A stretch of 64,000 bases of DNA from Leucobacter sp042726155 (lineage in GTDB: Bacteria > Actinomycetota > Actinomycetes > Actinomycetales > Microbacteriaceae): the NCBI RefSeq assembly GCF_042726155.1, contig NZ_JBHXHV010000002.1:505750-569749 (forward strand), read 5' to 3'. The notes below the pieces were generated by a model. It saw nothing but the letters and a program-made list of their open reading frames with translations. It was not told the origin of the DNA and did not search any database. Both the position numbers and the translations under genes were made by a program. The first letter of the stretch is position 1. The number at the start of each line of letters is the position of its first letter. Shown piece after piece: positions 31,774 to 41,236 of this stretch.

Positions 31774-33324
31774 ATGTTGAATCCGAACACTGCACACACG
31801 ACCGTCGCACCGCCGCTCAGCCGAGCGCGCCGCTGGGCCGCGCTCAGCGTGCTCACCGCGAGCCTGCTCGTCATCACGATGGACATGACGATCTTGAACA
31901 TTGCGCTGCCCGAGATGGCGGCCGAGCTGCACCCGACCTCCGACCAGCAGCTCTGGATCATTGACGTCTACTCCCTCGTGCTCGCGGGCCTGCTCGTTTC
32001 ATTCGCCGCGATCGCCGATCGCTGGGGGCGCAAGCGGATGCTGCTGCTCGGCTACACGATTTTCGGGGCAGCCTCGCTGCTCGTGCTGTTCGCCACGAAC
32101 GCCGAGTCGGTGATCGCGATTCGCGCGATCCTCGGCGTCGGCGGTGCCATGATCATGCCGATCACACTCTCGCTCATTCGCGTCATCTTCACCGACGCCC
32201 GCGAGCGCGCCACGGCCCTCGCGATCTGGGCGGCCGTATCGGGCCTCGGCGCGGCGTTCGGCCCGCTCATCGGCGGGGTGCTGCTCGAGCACTTCTCATG
32301 GCACGCGGCGTTCCTCGTCAACGTGCCGCTGATGCTGGTCGGCGTGGTGGCGGGCATCCTGATCCTGCCCGAATCGCGCGTTGCGCACACCGGCCGCTGG
32401 GATTTCATCGCGGCTGCACTCTCGCTCGTCGGCATGACGCTGCTCGTCTGGGCGATCAAGACGTTCGGCAAGGAGGCGAGCCTGCTCGTACCCGAGGCGA
32501 TCGTCGCGTTCGTCGCCGGCGCGGCACTGCTGGCGTGGTTCGTCGCGCGCTGCCTGCGCAGTGCGTCGCCGCTGCTCGATCTCAGTCTCTTCCGCAACCG
32601 CGTGTTTTCGGCCGGCGCGATCGCGGCGCTCGGCTCGACGTTCTCGATGATCGCCGCGCTGCTGCTCATCGCGCAGTGGCTGCAGCTGGTCGACGGGGCA
32701 TCACCGGTTGAGGCGGGCATCCGCCTGTTCCCGCTCGCTATCACGGGCGCGATCGCGTCCCTCGTGGCACCGTCGCTCGCGCGGCGCATCGGGGCACGCG
32801 CGGTGCTCGCTGGCGGCCTCGGATTCGCGGGCGTCGGCATGCTCATCATCGGGCTGCAGCCGGGCACCGTCACAACGCTCACCGTGATCGTCGCGCTGTG
32901 CTTCGTGGGCGCGGGCACCGGCTCGCTAGCGATTGCCTCCGCGATGATCATGCACGGCTCCCCCGAGGAGAAGGCTGGCAACGCCGGCGCCATCGAGGAG
33001 ACCTCGTACGAGCTCGGTGCCGTGCTCGGCGTCGCGATTCTGGGCAGCGTCTCGGCGCTGCTCTACCGCGCCGAGTTCATTGCCTCTGGTGCGCTGCAGG
33101 GCCTCGATCGCACGCTCGCGCATCAGGCCGAGGAGTCGCTCGGCGCCGCCGTCTCGATCGCCGGCGAGCTGCGACTGCCCGAACTCGCTGAGCAGGCGGG
33201 CATCGCGTTCACGCACTCAATGCAGGCGACCGGGATCGCCGGAGGCATCGTGATGTTCGCCGTTGCCGTGGCCGTATTCGTCATGACGCCCCGGGGCACC
33301 GACGTATCGGCCGCGTCGCACTAG
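31774..33324 (+). CDS. MFS drug exporter, DHA2 (QacA/SmvA-like, 14 TM)
   Basis: 516 aa. The DHA2 family is shown by 14 hydrophobic segments, motif D1 in LLVITMDMTILNIALPEM, motif A ADRWGRKRMLL, and motif C AVSGLGAAFGPLIGG. EETSYELGAVLGVAILGS in the last part is typical of the QacA/SmvA subgroup, which exports quaternary ammonium and other cationic compounds with proton antiport. Cotranscribed with the TetR regulator upstream. Confidence 0.88.
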   Translation: MLNPNTAHTTVAPPLSRARRWAALSVLTASLLVITMDMTILNIALPEMAAELHPTSDQQLWIIDVYSLVLAGLLVSFAAIADRWGRKRMLLLGYTIFGAASLLVLFATNAESVIAIRAILGVGGAMIMPITLSLIRVIFTDARERATALAIWAAVSGLGAAFGPLIGGVLLEHFSWHAAFLVNVPLMLVGVVAGILILPESRVAHTGRWDFIAAALSLVGMTLLVWAIKTFGKEASLLVPEAIVAFVAGAALLAWFVARCLRSASPLLDLSLFRNRVFSAGAIAALGSTFSMIAALLLIAQWLQLVDGASPVEAGIRLFPLAITGAIASLVAPSLARRIGARAVLAGGLGFAGVGMLIIGLQPGTVTTLTVIVALCFVGAGTGSLAIASAMIMHGSPEEKAGNAGAIEETSYELGAVLGVAILGSVSALLYRAEFIASGALQGLDRTLAHQAEESLGAAVSIAGELRLPELAEQAGIAFTHSMQATGIAGGIVMFAVAVAVFVMTPRGTDVSAASH

Positions 33325-33335
33325 TGGGCACGGTA

Positions 33336-33352
33336 CCGGGGTCTGACCCCGG
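33336..33352 (+). terminator. Hairpin after the MFS gene
   Basis: CCGGGGTCTGACCCCGG forms a perfect 7-bp stem with a 3-base loop 12 bases after the stop codon. There is no T-tract, so terminator strength is uncertain. Confidence 0.5.
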
Positions 33353-33448
33353 CGATACAGGGGGCGGATGCGGGGGCACCGCCCCTCGGAATACCGTTGA
33401 GGTATCACGGGCAAGCAGTCAGTTCGCCCCGCACGAGAGGAGCCGCAC

Positions 33449-33778
33449 ATGAGCGCCACCATCACCCACGAATCCACCGCCTCAGCCACCAGCCAGGGCA
33501 CCGTCCCGGCAGCCCCGCGCGCCCGCGGCTTCGCGATCACGAGCCTCGTGCTCGGCATTGCCTCCGTGGTCAGCGGCTGGACATTCTTCGCCCCGATCGC
33601 CGGCATCATCTTCGGCGTCTCGGCGCTCCGCCGCGACACGACCGAGCGCGCCGTCGCCCTCTGGGGCGTCTGGCTGAACGTCGTGATGCTCGCGCTCTGG
33701 GCGATCACCGCTGTCGTGCTGGTCGCCGTGTTCGGCATCGGTTTCGGCGCCCTCGCGGTCTTCTCCACGGCGGGCTAG
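33449..33778 (+). CDS. DUF4190-like small membrane protein
   Basis: 109 aa. After a Thr/Ala-rich N-terminus there are two long hydrophobic hairpins: GFAITSLVLGIASVVSGW with FFAPIAGIIFGVSALRR, then a C-terminal pair VALWGVWLNVVMLALWAI. The A-x-x-S-L-V-L-G-I...G-I-x-x-G opening is typical of DUF4190. Function unknown. GAGAGGAG precedes the ATG. Confidence 0.7.
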   Translation: MSATITHESTASATSQGTVPAAPRARGFAITSLVLGIASVVSGWTFFAPIAGIIFGVSALRRDTTERAVALWGVWLNVVMLALWAITAVVLVAVFGIGFGALAVFSTAG

Positions 33779-33783
33779 CGGCG

Positions 33784-34689
33784 TCAGCGCGCCGCGGCGA
33801 CCAGCGCCACAGCGTCCGGGCGCCGCGGCCGGTACACCCAGGTGACCATCACCACCGAGATGATCATCAGCAGCAACCACGAAATGATCTTCTGACCGGA
33901 GACCGGCTCCCAGCCATCGTTCTGACTGGGATACAGCCAGGCTCCCGAGAGGGTCGCGATGTTCTCAGCGATCCAGATGAACAGCGACACCCCCAAGAAC
34001 ACGGGCAGCAGCGGCACTTTCAGCGTCGCCCGCCACACCCGGAAGTACATCATCGTCGGCGCCCAGAGCAGCACCACGAGAGCGAGCAAGATCCACCGCA
34101 GATCGAACATGTAGTGGTGCGAGAAGAAGTTCACATAGATCGCGGCGGCCACCACGGTGGTCGCCCAGATCGGCGGATACCGCGTGAAGCGTAGATCGTG
34201 CAACCGATAGACGCGCACCATGTACGACCCGACCGCCGCGTACATGAAGCCGCTGAAGAGCGGCACGGCGCCGATCCGTAGCACTCCGTCGGCGGCGTAC
34301 GCCCACGATCCGACATCGGTTTTGAAGAGCTCCATCGCCGTTCCCGTGATGTGGAACAGCACAATCACCCAGAGCTCGCGCCCGCTCTCCAGGCGAAAGG
34401 CGAGCATGCCGATTTGGATCAGCACGGCCGCTATCGTCATTGCGTCGTTGCGGGCGAGGCCCGCGTCGTCGGGGTACCACAGCCGCGCCGCGACGATGAC
34501 GACGAGCATCAGCGCACCGAAGATACACGCCCACGCCTGCTTCAGCAGGAAGACCGCGGCCTCGATGAGCACGCCGCGCGCACCCGTAGCCGGCTTGCCA
34601 GCGAGCAGCCGATGCGCGGTCCGATCGATCGACGCCTCGAGCCTCGTCAGCTGGCGAGCCGGCTGGCCGGGAGTCTCAGTTGGCGCCAT
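33784..34689 (-). CDS. DUF817-family membrane protein
   Basis: 301 aa with eight to nine TM segments. FLLKQAWACIFGALMLVVIV, then TAMELFKTDVGSWAYAADG and VPLFSGFMYAAVGSYMVRVY are the conserved blocks of DUF817. Function unknown. Its 3' end faces the DUF4190 gene with a five-base gap. It starts after the der terminator hairpin and is probably a separate transcript. Confidence 0.8.
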   Translation of the reverse strand: MAPTETPGQPARQLTRLEASIDRTAHRLLAGKPATGARGVLIEAAVFLLKQAWACIFGALMLVVIVAARLWYPDDAGLARNDAMTIAAVLIQIGMLAFRLESGRELWVIVLFHITGTAMELFKTDVGSWAYAADGVLRIGAVPLFSGFMYAAVGSYMVRVYRLHDLRFTRYPPIWATTVVAAAIYVNFFSHHYMFDLRWILLALVVLLWAPTMMYFRVWRATLKVPLLPVFLGVSLFIWIAENIATLSGAWLYPSQNDGWEPVSGQKIISWLLLMIISVVMVTWVYRPRRPDAVALVAAAR

Positions 34690-34783
34690 ACTCCGAGGCT
34701 AGCGCGGGCTGGCTGAGCGCCCCGCAAATGGCGCTGCGGCACGCACAACAGCTGCGCCCACTACCGCGGCACCCGTACACACA

Positions 34784-34819
34784 GCAGGGCCCGGGATCGA
34801 AACCGATCCCGGGCCCTGC
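34784..34819 (-). terminator. Strong hairpin terminating the der operon
   Basis: GCAGGGCCCGGGATCG (34784-34799) and its exact reverse complement (34804-34819) form a 16-bp stem around AAAC. It lies 15-50 bases beyond the der stop codon on the minus strand. No long T-tract follows, which is usual for high-GC actinobacteria. Confidence 0.8.
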
Positions 34820-34833
34820 CGCATACCCACCCC

Positions 34834-36582
34834 TTACGGGCGCGGGCGACGCTCGCGAATGCGCATGTTGATCACGATCGGGCTGCCCTCGAAGCCGTAG
34901 CGCTCGCGCAGGCGGCGCTGAATGAAGCGGCGGTACTGCGGGTCGAGGAACCCCGAGGTGAAGAGCACGAATGTCGGCGGCCTGTTCTGCACCTGGGTGC
35001 CGAACAGGATGCGCGGCTGCTTGCCGCTGCGCAGCGGGTGCGGGTGCTCCTGCACGAGCTCGGCGACGAACGCGTTGAACTTGCCGGTCGGAATACGCAT
35101 GTCCCACGACTCGAGCGCGGTCTCGAGCGCCGGAACGAGCTTCTCGAGGTGTCGCCCGGTGCGGGCCGAGATGTTGACGCGGGGCGCCCAGTCGACGTGC
35201 GCGAGATCTTGCTCGATCTCGCGTTCGAGGTAGCGACGCCGGTCGTCGTCGAGCATGTCCCACTTATTGAAGGCCAGCACGAGCGCGCGCCCGGATTCGA
35301 GCACGAGGTCGATGATGCGCAGATCCTGATCCGAAATCTCCTGCGTCACGTCGATCAGCACGACGGCGACCTCGGCCTTTTCGAGCGCGGCCGAGGTGCG
35401 CAGCGAGGCGTAGAAATCGGCGCCCTTCTGCAGGTGCACGCGGCGCCGGATGCCGGCGGTGTCGACGAAGGTCCAGACGCGGCCCGCGATCTCGACCTGC
35501 TCGTCGACCGGGTCGCGAGTGGTGCCAGCGATGTCGCTGACGACCGCGCGCTCTTCGCCCGCGGCCTTGTTCAGCAGGCTCGACTTGCCGACGTTCGGGC
35601 GGCCGAGCAGCGCGACGCGACGCGGCCCGAGCAGCTTGGGCTGCGCGACTGCCGACTCTTCTGGCAGCGCTTCAAGGACGTCATCGAGCAGGTCGGCGAC
35701 GCCGCGGCCGTGCAGCGCCGAGACGGCGCGGGGCTCGCCGAGGCCGAGCGACCACAGCTGCGCGGCCTCACCCTCGAGCGCCACGTCGTCAACCTTGTTG
35801 GCGACCAGGAAGACCGGCTTGTGCGTGCGACGCAGCAGCTGCACGACGCGCTCGTCGGTGGCCGTCGGGCCGACGCGGGAGTCGACCACAAACATGACGA
35901 CGTCGCAGAGTTCGATCGCGACCTCAGCCTGCAGGGCGACCGACGCGTCGATGCCCTTCGCGTCCGGCTCCCAGCCGCCGGTGTCGACGAGGCTGAAGCG
36001 CGTGCCGTTCCACTCCGCCTGGTACGTGACGCGGTCACGGGTGACGCCGGGCACGTTCTCGACGACTGCCTCGCGGCGGCCGATGATGCGGTTCACGAGC
36101 GCAGACTTGCCGACGTTCGGGCGGCCGACGATCGCAACGACGGGCAGCGCCTCGGAGACGGGCTCGCGGAAGCCGAGGAACTCGCCCTCGTCGCTGATGA
36201 TCGCGTTGTCGTCTTCGTCGAGGTCGAAGCCGTCGAGGTTCGAGCGCATGGCGCGCAGTCGCTCCTCGTCGGTGACGCTCGCGTCAAAACCCTCGCCGAC
36301 GATTACTTCGCCGTCGCCATCGTCCGTGGTGTAGTCGGCAGCGTTGAACTCGTCGGAGTTCGACTGTGCGCCCGCAGACACGGTCGCCTCGTAGGTGTCG
36401 GCCTCACTGTACTCGGGTGCCGCGGCAACCTGGCTGCCGTCGGGGTTCACCTGCATCACCTGGGGGCCGTCGAACTCGGATCCGTCGGACTCGGGTCCGT
36501 TGTGGTCGGGCTCGGCGTGCCGACCTCGTCGCGTCACTGGGGCATCGTTCTCGGCGCCCGAACCGGGGTTCTGCTCGCTCAT
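34834..36582 (-). CDS. der: GTPase Der (EngA), ribosome assembly
   Basis: 582 aa. Two tandem G domains: GRPNVGKSALVNRI (about residue 153) with DTGGW and NKVD, and GRPNVGKSSLLNK (about 325) with DTAG and NKWD, followed by the C-terminal KH-like domain. It assists 50S subunit maturation. An acidic, low-complexity N-terminal extension of about 140 residues precedes the first G domain; such extensions are known in actinobacterial Der. The start overlaps the cmk stop as TAATG. Last gene of the operon, followed by the hairpin at 34784-34819. Confidence 0.95.
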   Translation of the reverse strand: MSEQNPGSGAENDAPVTRRGRHAEPDHNGPESDGSEFDGPQVMQVNPDGSQVAAAPEYSEADTYEATVSAGAQSNSDEFNAADYTTDDGDGEVIVGEGFDASVTDEERLRAMRSNLDGFDLDEDDNAIISDEGEFLGFREPVSEALPVVAIVGRPNVGKSALVNRIIGRREAVVENVPGVTRDRVTYQAEWNGTRFSLVDTGGWEPDAKGIDASVALQAEVAIELCDVVMFVVDSRVGPTATDERVVQLLRRTHKPVFLVANKVDDVALEGEAAQLWSLGLGEPRAVSALHGRGVADLLDDVLEALPEESAVAQPKLLGPRRVALLGRPNVGKSSLLNKAAGEERAVVSDIAGTTRDPVDEQVEIAGRVWTFVDTAGIRRRVHLQKGADFYASLRTSAALEKAEVAVVLIDVTQEISDQDLRIIDLVLESGRALVLAFNKWDMLDDDRRRYLEREIEQDLAHVDWAPRVNISARTGRHLEKLVPALETALESWDMRIPTGKFNAFVAELVQEHPHPLRSGKQPRILFGTQVQNRPPTFVLFTSGFLDPQYRRFIQRRLRERYGFEGSPIVINMRIRERRPRP

Positions 36583-37319
36583 TATTCGCTCTCTTCCGCG
36601 ACGCCCTGCGCCACTCGTACGATATCGACCACAGCCTGCACCGACTGCTCGAAGTTCAAGTTGCTCGTGTCCACGAGCGTCACGCCGGGGGCCGGGGTGA
36701 AAAAGTCGACGACCTGCGCGTCTTTGGCGTCGCGGGCCTCAATGTCTGCGAGCACCTGCTCGTGGGTCAGCCCCGCGAGTTCGCCCGCTCGGCGCTGCGC
36801 GCGCACCTCGGCCGAGGCCGTCATGAGGATGCGCACCGGCGCGTCTGGGGCGACCACAGTGGTGATGTCGCGCCCCTCGATGACGACGCCGTCGAGACCG
36901 GATTCGGCCACGATCTCGCGGAACATCGCGTTCAGCCGTTCGCGCACCTCGGGGTGCTTCGACACCCGGCTGACCAGCCCGCTCACCGCGTGCTCGCGAA
37001 TCGCCGCGGTGACGTCGTGGGTCTCGCCGCCAATATCGACGGTGACGCGCTGCTCACCGCGCAGCGTGATGGCGTACGTCCAGGAGTCGAGGATCGCGAC
37101 AACCGCCGCGGAGTCGTCAAGATCTGCCGCCGTGGCAACCGCCGCCCACGCGAGCGAGCGATACGCCGCGCCGGTGTCGAGAATGCCGAAACCGAGCTGC
37201 TCGGCCGCCGCGCGAGACACGCTCGACTTGCCGCTGCCCGCCGGCCCGTCAATCGCGACGAGGAGGGGTGCGGCGTGCGGTGCATCATTCAGTGCAGCCT
37301 CAGTCACAGCGTCCTCCAT
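36582..37319 (-). CDS. cmk: Cytidylate kinase
   Basis: 245 aa. P-loop LLVAIDGPAGSGKSSVSRAA near residue 20, the CMP-binding block LDTGAAYRSLAW, VVIEGRDITTVVAPDA and the lid region SAEVRAQRR. It phosphorylates CMP and dCMP. It overlaps tyrA by 16 bases and der by one base, in the common actinobacterial cmk-der order. Confidence 0.95.
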   Translation of the reverse strand: MEDAVTEAALNDAPHAAPLLVAIDGPAGSGKSSVSRAAAEQLGFGILDTGAAYRSLAWAAVATAADLDDSAAVVAILDSWTYAITLRGEQRVTVDIGGETHDVTAAIREHAVSGLVSRVSKHPEVRERLNAMFREIVAESGLDGVVIEGRDITTVVAPDAPVRILMTASAEVRAQRRAGELAGLTHEQVLADIEARDAKDAQVVDFFTPAPGVTLVDTSNLNFEQSVQAVVDIVRVAQGVAEESE

Positions 37320-38449
37320 CCACGATCGACGAGATCGGCGACGGCGCGCTCTGCTACCTCTGGCAGCACTGAGATCTCCGCGAAACCGATCTGGGCGCCC
37401 GGCGAATGCTCAAGGCGCAAGTCTTCCATATTAATACCCAGTTCTCCGAGTTCGGTGAGCAACTTCGCGAGCTGCCCGGGAGAATCGTCGATCAGCACCG
37501 TAATGTGGGCAAATCGCTCGGACGATCCGTGCTTGCCCGGGATGCGCGACACCCCGCTGTTGCCCGCCGAGAGCAGGTCGGCGATGCGGCGCTTCGAACC
37601 CACGCGGGCCGGATCGCGCAGCGCGTCGGCGAACGCGGCGACATCCGCGGCGAACGCGTCGAGCAGCTCGACGACGGGCGCGCTGTTGGCACCCAAGATC
37701 TGCACCCACAGTTCGGGATCGCTCGACGCGACGCGCGTGGTGTCGCGCAGCCCGCCACCGGCGAGCCCGATCGCCTGCTCCGTCGCGGGCACGAGACGGG
37801 CGGCGAGCAGGCTCGATACGACCTGCGGCAGGTGCGAGACGAGACCGACGGAGCGATCGTGCTCCTCCGGAGTCATCTCGATGAGCACTCCCCCGAGGTC
37901 GAGCGCCACGGCCTCGACGAGCGCGAGTGCCTCGGCGGGGGTGTCGCCGTCGCGGCAGATCACCCAGGGCCGACCCACGAAGAGATCGGCGCGCGCCATG
38001 ATCGCACCGCCGCGCTCGCGGCCAGCCATCGGGTGCGAACCGACGTAATTGGCGAGGTCGATGCCGCGCCGCTGTAGTTCGAGGAACGGCGCGAGCTTCA
38101 CGCTCGCGACATCGGTGACGACCGCGTCGGGGTACGTCGTGAGCGCGCGCTCGACGACGTTCGCGACGACATCGGGCGGCGTCGCGACGATCACGAGCGA
38201 GGGCGCGGCGTCGTCGCTGGAGCGCAGCCGACCGGCGCCGTAATCAGCGGCGAGGGCGACGGTCGTCGGCGACAGGTCTTCGAGCGTCACGTCGACGCCG
38301 CGCTCGCGGAGGCCGAGCCCGAGGCTCGCGCCGAGAAGCCCCGCGCCGATGATGTGCACGGTGCCGCGGGTGCGCGAGGCGAGCGCCTGCTCGCCGGCAG
38401 CCCGCAGGTGGGGGCCGGCTGTGCCGGGCGCTGTGTTCACGTCGGTCAT
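37304..38449 (-). CDS. tyrA: Prephenate dehydrogenase with ACT domain
   Basis: 381 aa. NAD-binding motif VHIIGAGLLGASLGLGL; GSHPMAGRERGGAIMA is the prephenate-site loop with its His; EEHDRSVGLVSHLPQVVSSL follows in the dimerisation helices. A C-terminal ACT domain (about 315-381: ITVLIDDSPGQLAKLLTELG) suggests feedback control by tyrosine. It catalyses prephenate to 4-hydroxyphenylpyruvate. ATGA overlap with rluB upstream. Confidence 0.93.
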   Translation of the reverse strand: MTDVNTAPGTAGPHLRAAGEQALASRTRGTVHIIGAGLLGASLGLGLRERGVDVTLEDLSPTTVALAADYGAGRLRSSDDAAPSLVIVATPPDVVANVVERALTTYPDAVVTDVASVKLAPFLELQRRGIDLANYVGSHPMAGRERGGAIMARADLFVGRPWVICRDGDTPAEALALVEAVALDLGGVLIEMTPEEHDRSVGLVSHLPQVVSSLLAARLVPATEQAIGLAGGGLRDTTRVASSDPELWVQILGANSAPVVELLDAFAADVAAFADALRDPARVGSKRRIADLLSAGNSGVSRIPGKHGSSERFAHITVLIDDSPGQLAKLLTELGELGINMEDLRLEHSPGAQIGFAEISVLPEVAERAVADLVDRGWRTL

Positions 38450-39591
38450 CGCCCGCCCTGTCGTCGGCCGCCCGGGTTGCGGTTGCCGCCGCCGTGACCG
38501 TTGCCACCACCATTGCCGCCGCCGTACTGGCCCTTCGGGCCGCCGCGGCCGTGCGGGTTGCCGCGCGCTGCCATGCCCCGCATGCCGCGGGCGCCCTTGC
38601 CGTCACCGGGTCGGCCGGCCGTGATCTCGCCACGGCGGCCGGGCTGCTGAGCGCCGCCGGATCCGGAACCATCGCTTGTACCGCCGTCTTCGACCGCCGA
38701 CAGCAGCGCGCCGCGCTCTGCGGAGGACAACTCGCGCAGTTCGCCGACGCGCAGCGTGCCGAGGTTCAGCGGGCCAAACTGGCGACGCACGAGCTCGACG
38801 ACGGGGTGCCCGACCTCGGCGAGGAAGCGTCGCACGATGCGGTTGCGGCCCGAGTGGAGCGTGACCTCGACGAGTGAGTGGGAGTCGCCGGAGCCGCCCG
38901 GCAGCAGCTTCGCGCGATCCGCGTGGATCGGGCCGTCTGAGAGTTCGACACCGTCTTTCAACTGCTGGATCACGGCGGCCGTGACCCGGCCGCGCACCTT
39001 GGCGATGTACGTCTTCTGCACGCCGAAACTCGGGTGCGCGAGGCGGTGCGCGAGCTCGCCGTCGTTCGTCAGGATGAGCAGACCGCTCGTGTCGGTATCG
39101 AGGCGGCCGACGTTGTAGAGCCGATCTTCGACCTCATCGGTGAACTCGCGGAGGTCGGGGCGGCCATTCTCGTCGCTCATCGTGGAGACGACGCCGCGGG
39201 GCTTGTTCAACACGAAGTATCGCTTCGAGACGTCGAGCTGCACGACGACGCCGTCGACGCGCACGTCATCGGTTTCGGGATTGATGCGCGAACCCATCTC
39301 GCGCTGGATCTCGCCGTTCACGGTAACGCGTCCGCTCGTGATCAGCGATTCACAGGCGCGACGCGAGGCGACACCGGCGTGGGCGAGCGCCTTCTGCAGG
39401 CGAATGCGGCCGTCGTCGTCGTGCTCGGTGGTGGTGGTGTCGGTGTCACCGTTGTCATTGTCACCGTTGCCGGCGCCGCTTCCGGGTGCGCCGGTGACCG
39501 GACGGTCCCAGCCGAATGCTGCGAGGTCGACCTCGACGTTGTCACCGTCGACGGAAAATGATCCGCCGAGACTCTCTTCCGAGTTCTTCAT
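38446..39591 (-). CDS. rluB: 23S rRNA pseudouridine synthase (RluB/RsuA family)
   Basis: 381 aa. An acidic Thr/Asp-rich leader (residues 1-55), then the S4 domain RLQKALAHAGVASRRACESL, and the catalytic block NVGRLDTDTSGLLILTNDGE with the nucleophilic Asp. The C-terminal 90 residues are Gly/Arg/Asn-rich (RG-type), an unstructured RNA-binding-like tail. ATGA overlap with both scpB and tyrA. Confidence 0.92.
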   Translation of the reverse strand: MKNSEESLGGSFSVDGDNVEVDLAAFGWDRPVTGAPGSGAGNGDNDNGDTDTTTTEHDDDGRIRLQKALAHAGVASRRACESLITSGRVTVNGEIQREMGSRINPETDDVRVDGVVVQLDVSKRYFVLNKPRGVVSTMSDENGRPDLREFTDEVEDRLYNVGRLDTDTSGLLILTNDGELAHRLAHPSFGVQKTYIAKVRGRVTAAVIQQLKDGVELSDGPIHADRAKLLPGGSGDSHSLVEVTLHSGRNRIVRRFLAEVGHPVVELVRRQFGPLNLGTLRVGELRELSSAERGALLSAVEDGGTSDGSGSGGAQQPGRRGEITAGRPGDGKGARGMRGMAARGNPHGRGGPKGQYGGGNGGGNGHGGGNRNPGGRRQGGR

Positions 39592-40367
39592 TCGTCGAAT
39601 CCTTCTGTTGGTTCATCAAGCAGGGGTGAAATGGGCGGCAGCTCGGAGATGTCACCGATACCGAGGTAGCCGAGCAGCGCGTCGGAGGTGCCATAGAGAA
39701 TCGCGCCGGTCTCCGAGTCTTGCCCTGCCTCGGTGATGAGGCCGCGGCCGAGCAGCGTGCGCACGACCGAATCGACGTTGACGGCGCGGATGGACGCGAT
39801 CGCGCCGCGCGAGATCGGCTGCCGGTACGCGATCACCGAGAGGGTCTCGAGCGCCGCCTGCGACAGCCGCGTGGGTGACTGCTGCTGCACGAAGTCGGCG
39901 ACGAGCGGGTCGAGGCTTTCGCGCACGTAGAAGCGGTACCCGCCGGCGACCTCGCGCAGCTCGAAGCCGCGCGGGCTGGGTGCTCCGCCGCTTGCGGGGT
40001 CAGCATCGCTGGCGGAATCAGTGCCGCCCGCAGAGGCAGCGCCGCCTGCGGAATCCACACCGTTGAACTCGGCGACGAGCGCGGTCAGCGCTGCGCGCAC
40101 CTCCCGCACGGGGCGGTCGGTTGCCGTGGCCAGAGCGACCGCGCTGAGCGGCTCGTCGGCGACGATCAGCAACGCCTCCAACTGCTGCGCCAGCGTGTGC
40201 GCTGCCCGCACCCGCGCCAGCTCGGCCGCTTCCGCGAGCGGGGTAACTTCTCCGGGGTGTCGCTCGGCGACACCCACCAATAGTTGCCCCGCTTCGGGAG
40301 CGCTGGCGGCGCCGGCGGCGCCATCAGCGGCCGGCGCAGCGGCACCCTCAGTCTGCGTATCAGTCAT
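39588..40367 (-). CDS. scpB: Segregation and condensation protein ScpB
   Basis: 259 aa. Tandem winged helices: LAQQLEALLIVADEPLSAVA begins the first, and QQQSPTRLSQAALETLSVIA then YRQPISRGAIASIRAVNVDS the second, both characteristic of ScpB, which bridges ScpA-SMC. An Ala-rich N-terminus and a Ser/Gly/Ala-rich linker (around 110-135) are extra. The ATG at 40367 overlaps the scpA end by eight bases; the longer frame upstream lies in scpA. Confidence 0.93.
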   Translation of the reverse strand: MTDTQTEGAAAPAADGAAGAASAPEAGQLLVGVAERHPGEVTPLAEAAELARVRAAHTLAQQLEALLIVADEPLSAVALATATDRPVREVRAALTALVAEFNGVDSAGGAASAGGTDSASDADPASGGAPSPRGFELREVAGGYRFYVRESLDPLVADFVQQQSPTRLSQAALETLSVIAYRQPISRGAIASIRAVNVDSVVRTLLGRGLITEAGQDSETGAILYGTSDALLGYLGIGDISELPPISPLLDEPTEGFDE

Positions 40368-41232
40368 AGTCGTTTCCCAAGGTAGCAAGTTCGTCGTCCG
40401 ACCAGCTCTCGCCGTTCCACTGCACGTGCAGCTCACCGAGGGGTTCGGCCTGTTCAAACGTGACCGCGGCCCGGCGATGCAGTTCGAGGATCGCGAGGAA
40501 CCGCGCCACGACCACCCCGCGCTCGCTCACACCAGCGACGAGCTCCCGGAAGCTGCGGGCACCCCCGCGACCGTCGCCCCGACCATCGCCAACCCCGCCG
40601 CTTCGCAGCAGCGCCACCACAATCGCCGCCTGCTCGCGAATGGAAACGAGCGGAGCGTGCAGGTGGTCGAGGCCGACGGTGGGGATCTCACGGGGCGCGA
40701 ACGCCAGCATCGCGATTGCGGCAAAGTCGGCGGCGTTCAGCGTCCACACCAGCTCGGGCCCGCGCGAGCGATACTTCGCATCGAGCGGCACGAGCCGCGG
40801 GTGCCGCGCGCCCTCGGCCTCGAGTCGCTCCCGAAACCAGGCGCTCGCCTGTTTGAAGGCGCGGTACTGCAGCAGCCGCGCGAACAGTAAATCGCGAGCT
40901 TCGAGCAGCGCGATGTCTTCGGCGTCGACGACCTCGCCCTGCGGCAGCAGACTCGCGATCTTCATGTCGAGGAGCGTCGCCGCCACCACGAGAAACTCCG
41001 AGGCACGATCGAGCTCGATGACCCCCTGGCCCTCGATCGTCGCGAGATAGGCGATGAACTCGTCGGTGACGAGGCTGAGCGAGACCTCGGTGATGTCGAG
41101 TTCGTGCTTGCCGATCAGGTTCAGCAGCAGGTCGAACGGCCCGTCAAACACGGCGAGACTCACGCGGAAGCCGTCATCCGCGCCCGAATCCGTGCCGGCC
41201 TGCGCGGCGCCCGGATCCGTGTCGACCGCCAT
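40360..41232 (-). CDS. scpA: Segregation and condensation protein ScpA (kleisin)
   Basis: 290 aa. The N-terminal kleisin segment VSLAVFDGPFDLLLNLIGKH, then ASEFLVVAATLLDMKIASLL (SMC neck-binding helix region), and a C-terminal winged helix including FLAILELHRRAAVTFEQAEP. It completes the SMC-ScpA-ScpB condensin. It starts four bases after the parA stop. Confidence 0.94.
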   Translation of the reverse strand: MAVDTDPGAAQAGTDSGADDGFRVSLAVFDGPFDLLLNLIGKHELDITEVSLSLVTDEFIAYLATIEGQGVIELDRASEFLVVAATLLDMKIASLLPQGEVVDAEDIALLEARDLLFARLLQYRAFKQASAWFRERLEAEGARHPRLVPLDAKYRSRGPELVWTLNAADFAAIAMLAFAPREIPTVGLDHLHAPLVSIREQAAIVVALLRSGGVGDGRGDGRGGARSFRELVAGVSERGVVVARFLAILELHRRAAVTFEQAEPLGELHVQWNGESWSDDELATLGNDYD

Positions 41233-41236
41233 GATC

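Noticed and set aside
33397..34194. His/Arg-rich plus-strand frame over the DUF4190 and DUF817 genes
   Set aside because: It overlaps two better-supported membrane proteins and has shadow-frame composition.
35038..37434. 798-codon plus-strand frame across der and cmk
   Set aside because: It is antisense to two clearly recognised overlapping genes; long antisense frames are expected at this GC content.
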